Assembly: GCA_946410085.1 (NCBI GenBank)
Contig: CAMJZA010000002.1
Coordinates: 1 to 64,000, forward strand
Source: an uncultured Treponema sp.
Lineage (GTDB): Bacteria > Spirochaetota > Spirochaetia > Treponematales > Treponemataceae
Direction: 5' to 3'
Length of the DNA stretch: 64,000 bases
The notes beneath the pieces were generated by a model. That model saw nothing but the letters and a program-made list of their open reading frames with translations, did no database searches and was not told the origin of the DNA. The position numbers and the translations under genes were made by a program. Every line of letters starts with the position of its first letter. Within the stretch, counting starts at the first letter, position 1. Below, piece by piece: positions 34,946 through 42,778 of the stretch.

Positions 34946-36129
34946 CGGGCACCGCCCGTGCCGTGTTCAGCCCGCGGAGGTTGTCCTGCCGGCACGGCTT
35001 GCCCCTGCCGAACACTTTTCACCGTCAGGATCGTCTTTTCTATGACCGCTGCCATCTGCGAGCGGAAGCGTTCTTCGGAAAACGCAGCCGCATGTGCCGT
35101 GATGATTCCGGCCTTGAAGGCCCCCTCCCCGTCCAGCCGTTCAAAGCGGTCCAGCGCTTCCAGCAGGGACTCCGCAGTCTGTTCCGCAAAAAAGACCCCT
35201 GTCGTACCGTCAATGACCGTCTCGAGCGCTCCGCCGGAACCATACGCTATGACCGGGCGCCCGCATGCCTGGGCTTCCACGGGGATAATCCCGAAATCCT
35301 CCTGGGCACAGAAAATGAGGGCACGGCAGCGCTGCAGGTAGGACTTCACCTCTGCATCGGCAATCCGCCCCGTAAAACGGATGTCAGCCCCCTTGAACGA
35401 GGCAGCGAGCTGCCGGAGTTCCTTTTCCTGTCCCCCGCTCCCGATGACAACAAGCTTCCGCCCCGTCCTGCCGCAGGCCTGTACGGCAAGGTCGAGCCGC
35501 TTGTAGGGAACCAGGCGGCTGAAGGCAAGGTAAAAGCCTTCGTGGGGCTGTCCGTTCGGGGTAAAGGAGACCGTATTGACCGGCGGATTGACGACCGTTG
35601 CCTCCCGCCCCCAGAATTTCTGAATGCGGCGGGCAATATATGCGGAATTTGAGACGAGACAGTCCACCCGCTGACTCGAGATATAGTCCCATTGCCGCAG
35701 GCCGGGAATCCAGCGCTGCATGAAAAAGCGGGTAAGCATGCCGGACCGCCGGTAATACTCGTAATAGAGGTCCCAGGCATAGCGCATGGGACTGTGGATA
35801 TAGGCAATGTGCGGCGTATCGGGCCGCGTTATGACCCCCTTTGCGCAGGAGGAAGATGAAGAAAGCACCAGGTCATAGCCCGTCAGGTCAAATGCTTCCC
35901 AGGCGCCCGGCATGAGGGAGAGCATCTTCGGGTAAAGCCTGGTCGCCATCGGTATGCGCTGAAGACGGGAAACATGGACTTTCTCCGGCGGAAAAAACGA
36001 TGCCATCTTCTTTGCATCGTAGACGAGGGTATAGATGTCGGCATCGGGATACAGGACGAGCAGCTGCTGCAGGACCCGCTCTCCGCCGCCGTAGTTCACG
36101 AGCCAGTCGTGCGTTACCGCAACCTTCAT
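34942..36129 (-). CDS. Glycosyltransferase family 4 protein
   Basis: The 395-residue enzyme begins MKVAVTHDWLVNYGGGERVL, close to mannosyltransferases of the WbaZ type. Visible features are PHIAYIHSPMRYAWD, VNPPVNTVSFTPNG, FYLAFSRLVPYKRLDLAVQA and IFCAQEDFGIIPVEAQACGR with the retaining E-x7-E motif. The last 25 residues are a Gly/Pro-rich tail. It is coupled to the RseC-like gene upstream and the second glycosyltransferase downstream by 4-bp overlaps. Confidence 0.92.
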   Translation of the reverse strand: MKVAVTHDWLVNYGGGERVLQQLLVLYPDADIYTLVYDAKKMASFFPPEKVHVSRLQRIPMATRLYPKMLSLMPGAWEAFDLTGYDLVLSSSSSCAKGVITRPDTPHIAYIHSPMRYAWDLYYEYYRRSGMLTRFFMQRWIPGLRQWDYISSQRVDCLVSNSAYIARRIQKFWGREATVVNPPVNTVSFTPNGQPHEGFYLAFSRLVPYKRLDLAVQACGRTGRKLVVIGSGGQEKELRQLAASFKGADIRFTGRIADAEVKSYLQRCRALIFCAQEDFGIIPVEAQACGRPVIAYGSGGALETVIDGTTGVFFAEQTAESLLEALDRFERLDGEGAFKAGIITAHAAAFSEERFRSQMAAVIEKTILTVKSVRQGQAVPAGQPPRAEHGTGGAR

Positions 36130-36572
36130 CGTCCTGCCTCAGCATTCAGCGCGGCAGCCGCAGTGCTGACGGCGACAACCTCTGCCGTGCCCCGCGGCGG
36201 GAAACGGCGGGTAACAAGAATGACAAGGGCTGCAGAAAGCACCAGGCAGAGGAGGACAAAGAGTGCCCGCATGCCGTCGGCAGCCCTCCCGTCCAGACGG
36301 GAAGCAAGAGGAGCTGCCGCAAAGTAACCGGCAACGGCGGAACAGAAGGGAAAGAGCAGGGAAACAAGCCCTTCTACGGCCTGCCGCCTGCCGCACTGCT
36401 CTATGACAACGACATCTCCAGCATGGAGGGAAAACTGTCTGGGATTCGTTACCCTGACGGGCTCCTGCTTCCTGCTGCAGGCAGAAGCACAGGAGACACA
36501 TTCAAGCTTTGAAACCGGAAGGACGGTAAGAGACCCGGCCTCCGCTGAAACGACAACGGCCTGCTTGCTCAT
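36126..36572 (-). CDS. RseC/MucC-like membrane protein
   Basis: The 148-residue protein has an N-terminal beta domain with a Cys cluster (LECVSCASACSRKQ) and SLHAGDVVVIEQCGRR. Two transmembrane helices follow (AVEGLVSLLFPFCSAVAGYF and MRALFVLLCLVLSAALVILV). This is the RseC/MucC layout, linked in other bacteria to redox or sigma-E control and to reducing-system (Rnf/Rsx) maturation. No rse, rsx or rnf genes are near. I start at ATG 36572, which overlaps the TPR gene stop. Confidence 0.82.
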   Translation of the reverse strand: MSKQAVVVSAEAGSLTVLPVSKLECVSCASACSRKQEPVRVTNPRQFSLHAGDVVVIEQCGRRQAVEGLVSLLFPFCSAVAGYFAAAPLASRLDGRAADGMRALFVLLCLVLSAALVILVTRRFPPRGTAEVVAVSTAAAALNAEAGR

Positions 36573-37093
36573 CCGCGTTTGGCCAGCTCCTTCATGCGTT
36601 CGCTGCACACCTGAGCACCGGCGGCGTTGCCGAGCTCCTCGTAACAGTCGCGCAGATTGTAGAGGGCATCATAATAATAGGGATTCACGACCAGGGCATT
36701 CTCGAATGCCTCGCTTGCAGTCTCATATTCATCCTGATTGAAATAGAGGACGCCGAGCGTGTTCCAGAGGCGGTAGTTGTCTCCATTCAGGCTCAGGCCC
36801 ATCATCGCATATTCAAAGGCAGCAGCAATGTCACTGCTCTCATAGCAGATGGTCGCAAGCGTCTCGATAACCTCCTCGTCGGTCGGATTCATGTAAAACG
36901 CGTTCTGAATCGCCTTCCTCGCATCCTTGATGTCGCCCGCATCACGATAGGTCAGCGCAAGATTGAACCAGAGCAGGTAGTTTTCTTTTTCTATATTGAT
37001 TGCCCGCATAAAGCAGGCTATCGCTTCCGTATAGTCTCCGTTAGAGGCAAGCTTTATCGCCTGATTGTTTAAACTTTCGCTGTTTTCCAGCAT
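36569..37093 (-). CDS. Tetratricopeptide repeat protein
   Basis: The 174-residue protein consists of about four TPR units: NNQAIKLASNGDYTEAIACF, NYLLWFNLALTYRDAGDIKD, NYRLWNTLGVLYFNQDEYET and YYDALYNLRDCYEELGNAAG. There is no signal peptide, so it is probably cytoplasmic and a scaffold. ATG 37093 has AGGAGG seven bases upstream, which is better than the track start at 37120. It begins the chain of 4-bp overlaps through the glycosyltransferases. Confidence 0.88.
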   Translation of the reverse strand: MLENSESLNNQAIKLASNGDYTEAIACFMRAINIEKENYLLWFNLALTYRDAGDIKDARKAIQNAFYMNPTDEEVIETLATICYESSDIAAAFEYAMMGLSLNGDNYRLWNTLGVLYFNQDEYETASEAFENALVVNPYYYDALYNLRDCYEELGNAAGAQVCSERMKELAKRG

Positions 37094-37137
37094 AGCTTTT
37101 CCTCCTGCGTACCGGACCATCAGACTCCGGCACTTCT

Positions 37138-38280
37138 TTATAGTATAGCAGGAATCATCGAATAAAACAAGTTACAAATACTGCCGGCAGCTTCATTCCC
37201 TGCCCCGAAAAGCTCCCGGAAAGCTGCACAGCCTTCCTGAATGAAGCGGATGCCCTGTTCCCGTGCGTCCTGTATGACCCCGGCTGCATCAAGCATGGCA
37301 ATTGCCTCCTCAACAGCGGGACTCTCTATGCCTTCCCTCCCGGCCCGTGCAAAGCAGTCCAGCAGGGCTGCCCGTTCCCCAGAGCCGGGAGCATGAAGAT
37401 CCGCAAAGAGGAGGACAGGAAGGGACCTCTTTCCTTCCACGATGTCGTCTCCCCGCTTCTTGCCGGGATTGCCGCTCGTCAGGTTTATTACGTCGTCAAT
37501 CACCTGAAAGCCTGCCCCGATATACGAAGCCGTCTCTCCCGCACGCAGGGCGGTCTGTTCGTCCGCACCCGCAGACAGCACACCGATCTTTGCGGCAAGG
37601 GAAGCAAGCGTTCCCGTTTTATTCCGCACCATTGCGATGTACTCATCCCCGGACGGGAATGCAGCCCCGGCAGGAGAGGCTCCTGACGAAGCTTCAGCTG
37701 TCCCCGCAGCCCGGTGCCAGGCAATGTCCATCGCCTGCCCCAGGTGAAGGCGGCGCAGTTCCATCGCGTAATTCCGGTAGAGCAGGAGCTTCATGCCATC
37801 GTCTGCTGCAAGACCGTCAATACAGCCTGCAGCCACAAAGTAAAGCCAGGAAGCGGCATTTATCGCCGTATCAAGGCCCCAGGTAATATAAGCGGCATCT
37901 TTACCGCGCCGCGTCGTTGAGGAATCTTCAATGTCATCGTGAATCAGACTGGCCGTATGAATGAACTCCAAGAGCGGAGCCAGCTGATATGCGGTATCCA
38001 GCAAGGGTGAATCTGCACCGGTTTTCTGCCCCCGGGACTCCAGAAAAGCCTGCGCACACAGGACAAGGAGCAGGGGGCGCCAGCGCTTGCCCCCCAGATC
38101 AATCAATTCCCGGCAGGGCTCAACGAGATTCTGCCAGTGGACACTGCGGACGGCGGGAAACTCCCTGCCGAATATCCGTTCCGCCCAGCCGGCATCCTGC
38201 GGTCTGTCCGACAGATGCGGGAGTGCGGCAGCTATTTCCTGTTCTATCCGCCCCAGATAGGGCAAAAAACGTGCATCCAT
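37138..38280 (-). CDS. Polyprenyl synthetase family protein
   Basis: This trans-prenyltransferase makes a polyprenyl diphosphate from IPP and an allylic primer. The 380 residues contain the first Asp motif (SLIHDDIEDSSTTRRG) and a second motif FQVIDDVINLTSG, which reads DDxxN rather than DDxxD. It is longer than typical (about 300-330) because of an N-terminal extension and an Ala/Gly-rich insert (ASSGASPAGAAFPSG). It lies 12 nt after cheB and upstream of the glycan genes. Supply of a lipid carrier or quinone side chain are both possible. Confidence 0.9.
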   Translation of the reverse strand: MDARFLPYLGRIEQEIAAALPHLSDRPQDAGWAERIFGREFPAVRSVHWQNLVEPCRELIDLGGKRWRPLLLVLCAQAFLESRGQKTGADSPLLDTAYQLAPLLEFIHTASLIHDDIEDSSTTRRGKDAAYITWGLDTAINAASWLYFVAAGCIDGLAADDGMKLLLYRNYAMELRRLHLGQAMDIAWHRAAGTAEASSGASPAGAAFPSGDEYIAMVRNKTGTLASLAAKIGVLSAGADEQTALRAGETASYIGAGFQVIDDVINLTSGNPGKKRGDDIVEGKRSLPVLLFADLHAPGSGERAALLDCFARAGREGIESPAVEEAIAMLDAAGVIQDAREQGIRFIQEGCAAFRELFGAGNEAAGSICNLFYSMIPAIL

Positions 38281-38292
38281 CAGGCTCAGCCG

Positions 38293-39495
38293 TCAGCCGT
38301 TTACGTGTTCATTGACGGTCGAGTTGATTGCGTCTGCCATGCCTTCCAGAGCAACCTGCTTCTGTACGGCTCCCAGCTCAAACGCAGCCCGGGGCATACC
38401 ATAGACAATGGAAGACTTTTCATCCTGTCCGAGCGTCCATGCCCCCTGCCTGCGCATTTCAGCAAGCTGGGCTGCACCGTCGCGCCCCATACCCGTCATG
38501 ATGATACCCAAAGCCCGGTTCTGATACAGCTTGGCAACTGACTCAAAAAGCACGTCGGCAGACGGCCGGTGTCCATTGCGGAGATCTTCCTGCGAAAGGC
38601 GGATGACATTACAGAGCGTTGATTTTTCGACCTTAATGTGATAGTCACCCGGAGCAATATAAATCTGGCCGGGATGGATCAAGTCACCGTCCTCAGCTTC
38701 CTTCACCTCAAGCGGACAGATGCGGTTCAAGCTTGCCGCAAATTCCTTCGTAAAACCGGCCGGCATGTGCTGGACGACGAGAATCGGCCGGGGCAGCTTG
38801 GGATCAAGCTTCGCAAAAACTTCGCGAAGGGCGTTGGGACCGCCCGTTGAAATGCCGATTGCTACGATGTCGATGGGACCGCCCCTGCGGACCGGTTCAA
38901 TGACGGCAGGCTCTTTTTTCTTGGACTGGAACAGGGTTTTGGGCAGTTCCGCAGGCTGGGACCTCGTCGTGTCCATCGGCTTTATCTTGTCGGAAATGCC
39001 TTCTTTCTTTGCGGCGGACTCGGCTTCCTTGAGCTTCGCCTCGCGCAGGAAGAAATCCATCGGATAGACGTCCTTTCCTTTCCGTACGGCATAGCGGCGG
39101 CCATAAGATGCAATCAGTTCAATCAGATCACCGCCGACCGAATTGATGTTGCTGGAAATGGAACCGGACGGCTTTGTAATGAAGTCACTTGCACCCAGTT
39201 CAAGGCACTGCATCGTAACGGTAGCACCCTTCGTTGCAATGGATGAAAGGACAATAACGGGAATATCAATCTGACGGGCCCTGCGTTCCTTCAGGAACTC
39301 AAGGCCGTTCATCTCCGGCATTTCTATGTCAAGGATAATGATGTCCGGATTCAGCGCAGGAATCTTCTGAAGGCAGAACTTACCGTTCATAGCAGTTCCA
39401 ACCGTATGCAGTCCCGTCGTTGAATCAACGATACGCGAAATCAAGTTCCTCATCAACGCAGAATCATCACAGATAAGAACTTGTATGTCTTCCAT
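38293..39495 (-). CDS. cheB: Chemotaxis response regulator protein-glutamate methylesterase CheB
   Basis: CheB demethylates and deamidates chemoreceptors. The 400-residue protein has an N-terminal receiver (VLICDDSALMRNLISRIVDS, IIILDIEMPEMNGLEFL, Lys in DFITKPSG), a charged linker (about 140-195) and the esterase domain. The esterase has the catalytic Ser in GISTGGPNALREVF, His in VVQHMPAGFT and Asp in MTGMGRDGAAQL. It lies downstream of cheR on the same strand after 134 nt, and its likely substrate class includes the receptor at 10915-13041. Confidence 0.96.
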   Translation of the reverse strand: MEDIQVLICDDSALMRNLISRIVDSTTGLHTVGTAMNGKFCLQKIPALNPDIIILDIEMPEMNGLEFLKERRARQIDIPVIVLSSIATKGATVTMQCLELGASDFITKPSGSISSNINSVGGDLIELIASYGRRYAVRKGKDVYPMDFFLREAKLKEAESAAKKEGISDKIKPMDTTRSQPAELPKTLFQSKKKEPAVIEPVRRGGPIDIVAIGISTGGPNALREVFAKLDPKLPRPILVVQHMPAGFTKEFAASLNRICPLEVKEAEDGDLIHPGQIYIAPGDYHIKVEKSTLCNVIRLSQEDLRNGHRPSADVLFESVAKLYQNRALGIIMTGMGRDGAAQLAEMRRQGAWTLGQDEKSSIVYGMPRAAFELGAVQKQVALEGMADAINSTVNEHVNG

Positions 39496-39576
39496 AGAAA
39501 TTTACCCCTCCATTTCCTTGCTTGCAAACTACTCGGGCAAGTGAATTTTAACCATGTCCAACGAGTTCCCGGCACA

Positions 39577-39601
39577 CAATGCAGGCACGTGCGCTGCATT
39601 G
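39577..39601. other. Stem-loop between cheR and cheB
   Basis: CAATGCAG (39577-39584) and CTGCATTG (39594-39601) are exact inverted repeats around GCACGTGCG, itself nearly palindromic. It lies in the 134-nt cheR-cheB spacer without a T-tract, so it may be an operator or an mRNA processing or stability element. Confidence 0.5.
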
Positions 39602-39629
39602 CGGTATCAGGCCCTCCCTGAAACTGCAG

Positions 39630-40445
39630 CTACGCTTCTTTTTCGTACAGGCAGGCCCACTGGGTCTTCAGGAATTTGAACTTTGTTTCCATGCCGAACA
39701 GGCTTTCTGAGTGTCCGATGAACAGATAGGAATGCTTTGCCATCGCATTCCAGAAACGGTCAATCGTCGCCTTCTGGGCATCCTCGTCAAAATAAATGAG
39801 GACGTTCCGGCAGAACACGATGTCAAAGTCCTTGACGCCCGACTCGTGGGCAAGGTTATGGTAGTCAAAGCTGATGGTTGAAAGCAGCTCGGGCTTGACC
39901 TGAAAGCCCTCGGGTGTCTTCGTAAAGAAGCGGTCAAGGTAGTCCTGGGGAATCCCCGTGATGCGGTTTGTCTGGTAGAAGCCCTGGCGGCCGACCATAA
40001 GGGACTTGAGCGAGATGTCAGATGCCCGGATACTGAAGGTATAGGGAGCCGGCAGCTTGTCCTTGAGCAGCATCGCAATCGTATAGGGTTCCTCACCCGT
40101 CGAGCAGCCGGCGCTCCAGATGTTTATCTTCGTATGTCCCGTCTTTTTCTTGTCTTCTATCACGTGGGGAATGACATAATTGATTAAGGCGTCAAAATGA
40201 GGCTGGTTCCTGAAGAAACGCGTCAGATTCGTCGTTATGCTGTCCAGAAAGAGCTTGAGCTCCTCCTGATCGGACGTAACCATCTTAAAGTAGGTGTCCA
40301 CATCGTTCAGCTGCTTCTCCCGAAGCCGCTCCTTCAAACGACTGTCCAGAATAGAACGGTTCGTATCTGAAAACGTAATACCGCACGCCTTATAAATCAA
40401 ATCGCGGTACATAGTAAACTGTGAATCAGTAAGCAAGTCAGCCAT
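39630..40445 (-). CDS. cheR: Chemotaxis protein methyltransferase CheR
   Basis: CheR methylates chemoreceptor glutamates with SAM. The 271 residues show the N-terminal helical domain (MTSDQEELKLFLDSITTNLT), the SAM site IWSAGCSTGEEPYTIAM, the ASDIS motif and FDIVFCRNVLIYFD. I start at ATG 40445, since the longer track ORF reads back through the promoter. The -10 TATAAT ends six bases before this ATG, and no Shine-Dalgarno site is possible in such a leader. Confidence 0.96.
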   Translation of the reverse strand: MADLLTDSQFTMYRDLIYKACGITFSDTNRSILDSRLKERLREKQLNDVDTYFKMVTSDQEELKLFLDSITTNLTRFFRNQPHFDALINYVIPHVIEDKKKTGHTKINIWSAGCSTGEEPYTIAMLLKDKLPAPYTFSIRASDISLKSLMVGRQGFYQTNRITGIPQDYLDRFFTKTPEGFQVKPELLSTISFDYHNLAHESGVKDFDIVFCRNVLIYFDEDAQKATIDRFWNAMAKHSYLFIGHSESLFGMETKFKFLKTQWACLYEKEA

Positions 40446-40451
40446 AGAGCT

Positions 40452-40480
40452 ATTATATACCGCAATCGAAAAAAAGTAAA
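40452..40480 (-). promoter_or_regulatory. Sigma70-type promoter of cheR, leaderless layout
   Basis: On the minus strand TTTACT (40475-40480) and TATAAT (40452-40457) are 17 nt apart. Six bases (AGCTCT) separate the -10 from the ATG, placing the transcription start at the start codon. It is divergent from the lepB promoter. Confidence 0.7.
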
Positions 40481-40501
40481 CAAGCAATTCCAGAAACTCG
40501 C

Positions 40502-40530
40502 TTGAAAAGCACCTTTCCTTGTGCTAGTAT
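40502..40530 (+). promoter_or_regulatory. Sigma70-type promoter of the signal peptidase gene
   Basis: TTGAAA (40502-40507) and TAGTAT (40525-40530) are 17 nt apart. Eight bases separate the -10 from ATG 40539, so the leader would be about two bases. Confidence 0.7.
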
Positions 40531-40538
40531 AACGGCAC

Positions 40539-41246
40539 ATGATGAAAGAGAAACGACAAAACGTATACGAGTATTCTTTTGAGATGCAGCGCAGAAGGAA
40601 GCGGCGGATTACCACGACCCTGGCCACCATTTTCGGGACCTTCCTCTTCGTGACCCTCTTCCAGAGCTTCATCCTCTTTCCCATCCACATCAAGTCGGAC
40701 ACCATGGAAGACGGGCTTTCTGCAGGAGGCATCGCCTTTGTGTGTCCCCTGCTGAAGAAGCCCGAACGGGGCGACCTGTGCTATATAGCACGCATGGACG
40801 GACACCGGGAGTCATACCTCATGCGGCTTGCAGACTCCTTTGTCCGCTTCTTCACCTTCCAGCAGATCTCACCCTTCTCTGAAAGCAGCAAAAACAGCGG
40901 ACAGCCCTTTGTCAGGCGGGTCATCGCCCTGCCCGGCGACAGTGTATATATGAAGGATTTTGTCCTCTACATCAAACCGGATGCAGACAAGCACTATCTG
41001 TCCGAATTTGAGCTTTCGGGCAAGCCCTACAACGTGCAGATTTTTTCGATTCCTGCCGAATGGGACAATGTCGGCGTGTCAGGTGACCTGGAGGAGCAGA
41101 CGCTGGGAGAGGGAGAATACTTCGTCCTCGCCGACAACCGCGTGGAAAGCCTGGATTCCCGGCACTGGGGAGCCGTTAAAAGCGACCGCTTCCTCGGACG
41201 GGTCCTCCTCCAGTATTTTCCCGTCACCAGCATCAAGGCATACTGA
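40539..41246 (+). CDS. lepB: Signal peptidase I-family protein with altered active-site residues
   Basis: The 235-residue protein has one transmembrane helix (TTLATIFGTFLFVTLFQSFI) and then an S26-type domain. Conserved boxes are recognisable: IKSDTMEDGLSAGG (box B), FVRRVIALPGDSVYMKD (box D) and ESLDSRHWGAV (box E). Box B normally has the nucleophile Ser just before Met, but here it is Thr. Box D normally has the general-base Lys before Arg, but here it reads Arg-Arg. Processing of secreted proteins is the family role, but this copy may be inactive or mechanistically different. It is divergent from cheR and 15 nt before hemW. Confidence 0.82.
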   Translation: MMKEKRQNVYEYSFEMQRRRKRRITTTLATIFGTFLFVTLFQSFILFPIHIKSDTMEDGLSAGGIAFVCPLLKKPERGDLCYIARMDGHRESYLMRLADSFVRFFTFQQISPFSESSKNSGQPFVRRVIALPGDSVYMKDFVLYIKPDADKHYLSEFELSGKPYNVQIFSIPAEWDNVGVSGDLEEQTLGEGEYFVLADNRVESLDSRHWGAVKSDRFLGRVLLQYFPVTSIKAY

Positions 41247-41261
41247 CCGCCTCCTGACCGG

Positions 41262-42491
41262 ATGACATCCAAAAGCCTGTACGTCCACATCCCCTTCTGC
41301 CGTTCAAAGTGTGCCTACTGTGACTTTTTCAGCAGGGGGGAAAGCAGGTTTGTTCCCGACACGTACCTGGACGCCCTCATCAGGGAACTTTCCTTTTATA
41401 CTGTCCGATACGGGATTGAGCAGTTTCGGACAGTCTACCTCGGAGGCGGTACGCCCAGCCTCCTCTCCCCGCCTCAGCTTTCCCGGCTTCTGCACGCAGC
41501 CTGCTCTGCCCCCCTGCCCCCCGAAGAAGTGACCGTCGAGATGAACCCCGAAAGCCTTTCAGAAGACCTGCTTGCCGTTTTCGCAGACTGTCCCGCAGAA
41601 CGGAAGCGGCTTTCGCTCGGAATCCAGAGCCTGCAGGAAACGGCCTTGAACGCAGTCAACAGGCACTGCACGGCACAGGAAGCCCGGAAAGCCCTTGACC
41701 TCACGGCACGGTACTGGCGGGGAGACCTCTGCCTGGACCTCATCGCCGGCCTGCCCTGCCAGACGGATACAGCATTCCTCAAATCCCTGCATGACTGCCT
41801 CGCGTACCGGCCGCAGCACGTCTCCCTCTACAGCCTGACCGTCGAAGAAGGGACACCGCTGTACACGACAATCGGCAGCATGGACTGGAATGCCGATGAG
41901 GCGGACGGACAGTGGATTGCCGGAAAGGAAGCGCTGGAAGCGGCAGGCTTCCGTCAGTACGAAGTGTCCAATTTCTGCAGGGAAGACCACGAAAGCAGGC
42001 ACAACATGACCTACTGGATGCAGGAAGACTACATCGGCATCGGGAGCGGGGCGACAGGTAGCATCTATGCCTTCTCCGGCGAAGGAGGCCTGCGCTGGAC
42101 GAACACCCGGGACATCGCAGCCTACAGCGCCTTCTGGAATGCCTGTGACAGGTCCGGCAACTCCGCCGGCAGCACCGGCGAAGCAGCAATCCCCTGCGAA
42201 AGGGAACGCCTGACGCTTGAAATTGAAGAAGAGGAATTTCTGATGATGGGCCTCCGCAGCACATACGGCATCAGTGCAGGGGAATACCGGCGCCGGTTCC
42301 CGGCACTTGAGCCGTGGCACGGCCGGCTGGAATGCAGGCTCGGCGTACGGGGAGGAGCCTGGGAACGCTTCTCGGCACTGGACGGCATGGCATCGGGCTG
42401 TAAAATTCGCAGGGAAGGAGACGATGTCACGTATGCTTTTGAGGGAAAGGCCCTTTCATTCCTGAACCGCTTTTTGCGGCTCCTGGCATGA
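41262..42491 (+). CDS. hemW: Radical SAM protein HemW (HemN-like haem chaperone)
   Basis: HemW belongs to the coproporphyrinogen oxidase-like radical SAM family and is thought to insert haem rather than oxidise. The 409 residues begin with SLYVHIPFCRSKCAYCDFFS, which carries the CxxxCxxC cluster motif, followed by TVYLGGGTPSLLSP and SLGIQSLQE. A short C-terminal HemN domain is present (GISAGEYRRRFP). It lies 15 nt after the signal peptidase gene and is probably in its operon. Confidence 0.9.
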   Translation: MTSKSLYVHIPFCRSKCAYCDFFSRGESRFVPDTYLDALIRELSFYTVRYGIEQFRTVYLGGGTPSLLSPPQLSRLLHAACSAPLPPEEVTVEMNPESLSEDLLAVFADCPAERKRLSLGIQSLQETALNAVNRHCTAQEARKALDLTARYWRGDLCLDLIAGLPCQTDTAFLKSLHDCLAYRPQHVSLYSLTVEEGTPLYTTIGSMDWNADEADGQWIAGKEALEAAGFRQYEVSNFCREDHESRHNMTYWMQEDYIGIGSGATGSIYAFSGEGGLRWTNTRDIAAYSAFWNACDRSGNSAGSTGEAAIPCERERLTLEIEEEEFLMMGLRSTYGISAGEYRRRFPALEPWHGRLECRLGVRGGAWERFSALDGMASGCKIRREGDDVTYAFEGKALSFLNRFLRLLA

Positions 42492-42496
42492 AGCAC

Positions 42497-42525
42497 TTGA
42501 CTTAATGAAAAAAAACGAGCATAAT
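42497..42525 (+). promoter_or_regulatory. Sigma70-type promoter of the mS38/COX24-like gene
   Basis: TTGACT (42497-42502) and CATAAT (42520-42525) are 17 nt apart, 29 nt upstream of the GTG start at 42555. Confidence 0.7.
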
Positions 42526-42554
42526 ATTCACTAGAAATTTTAAGGAGTCCTATC

Positions 42555-42644
42555 GTGCCTTGTGGTAAAAAAAGAAAGCGCGCAAAAATTGCAACACATA
42601 AGCGGAAGAAGATGCTTAGGCGGAATCGGCATAAAGCAAAGTAA
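42555..42644 (+). CDS. Small basic AURKAIP1/COX24 (mS38/bS22)-like protein
   Basis: This 29-codon gene is too short for the ORF track. It starts with GTG behind an AAGGAG site and its own promoter. It encodes MPCGKKRKRAKIATHKRKKM plus LRRNRHKAK. The Lys/Arg pattern KKRKRAKI..HKRKK..RRNRHK matches the COX24/AURKAIP1 C-terminal domain found in mitochondrial mS38 and in tiny bacterial ribosome-associated proteins. A role on the small ribosomal subunit is inferred. It is followed by a hairpin region and dxs. Confidence 0.82.
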   Translation: MPCGKKRKRAKIATHKRKKMLRRNRHKAK

Positions 42645-42738
42645 GCCTGTAGTAGTTTTTGCTCCGAAAAAGAAGGACGGTTGTTCCTGCAATCCATTTG
42701 TCTGCAAATGGTTTACAGGACAGCTTTCCGACAATGCG

Positions 42739-42762
42739 GCCGGGAAATTCCCGGCTTTTTTT
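42739..42762 (+). terminator. Intrinsic terminator directly upstream of dxs
   Basis: GCCGGG and CCCGGC flank AAATT and are followed by seven T's. The dxs ribosome-binding site (AGGGAG) begins only a few bases later. A second stem (CCATTTG-TCTG-CAAATGG, about 42695-42712) lies upstream. The arrangement could end the small upstream transcript or attenuate dxs. Confidence 0.8.
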
Positions 42763-42778
42763 ATAGGGAGAAAGCGGT

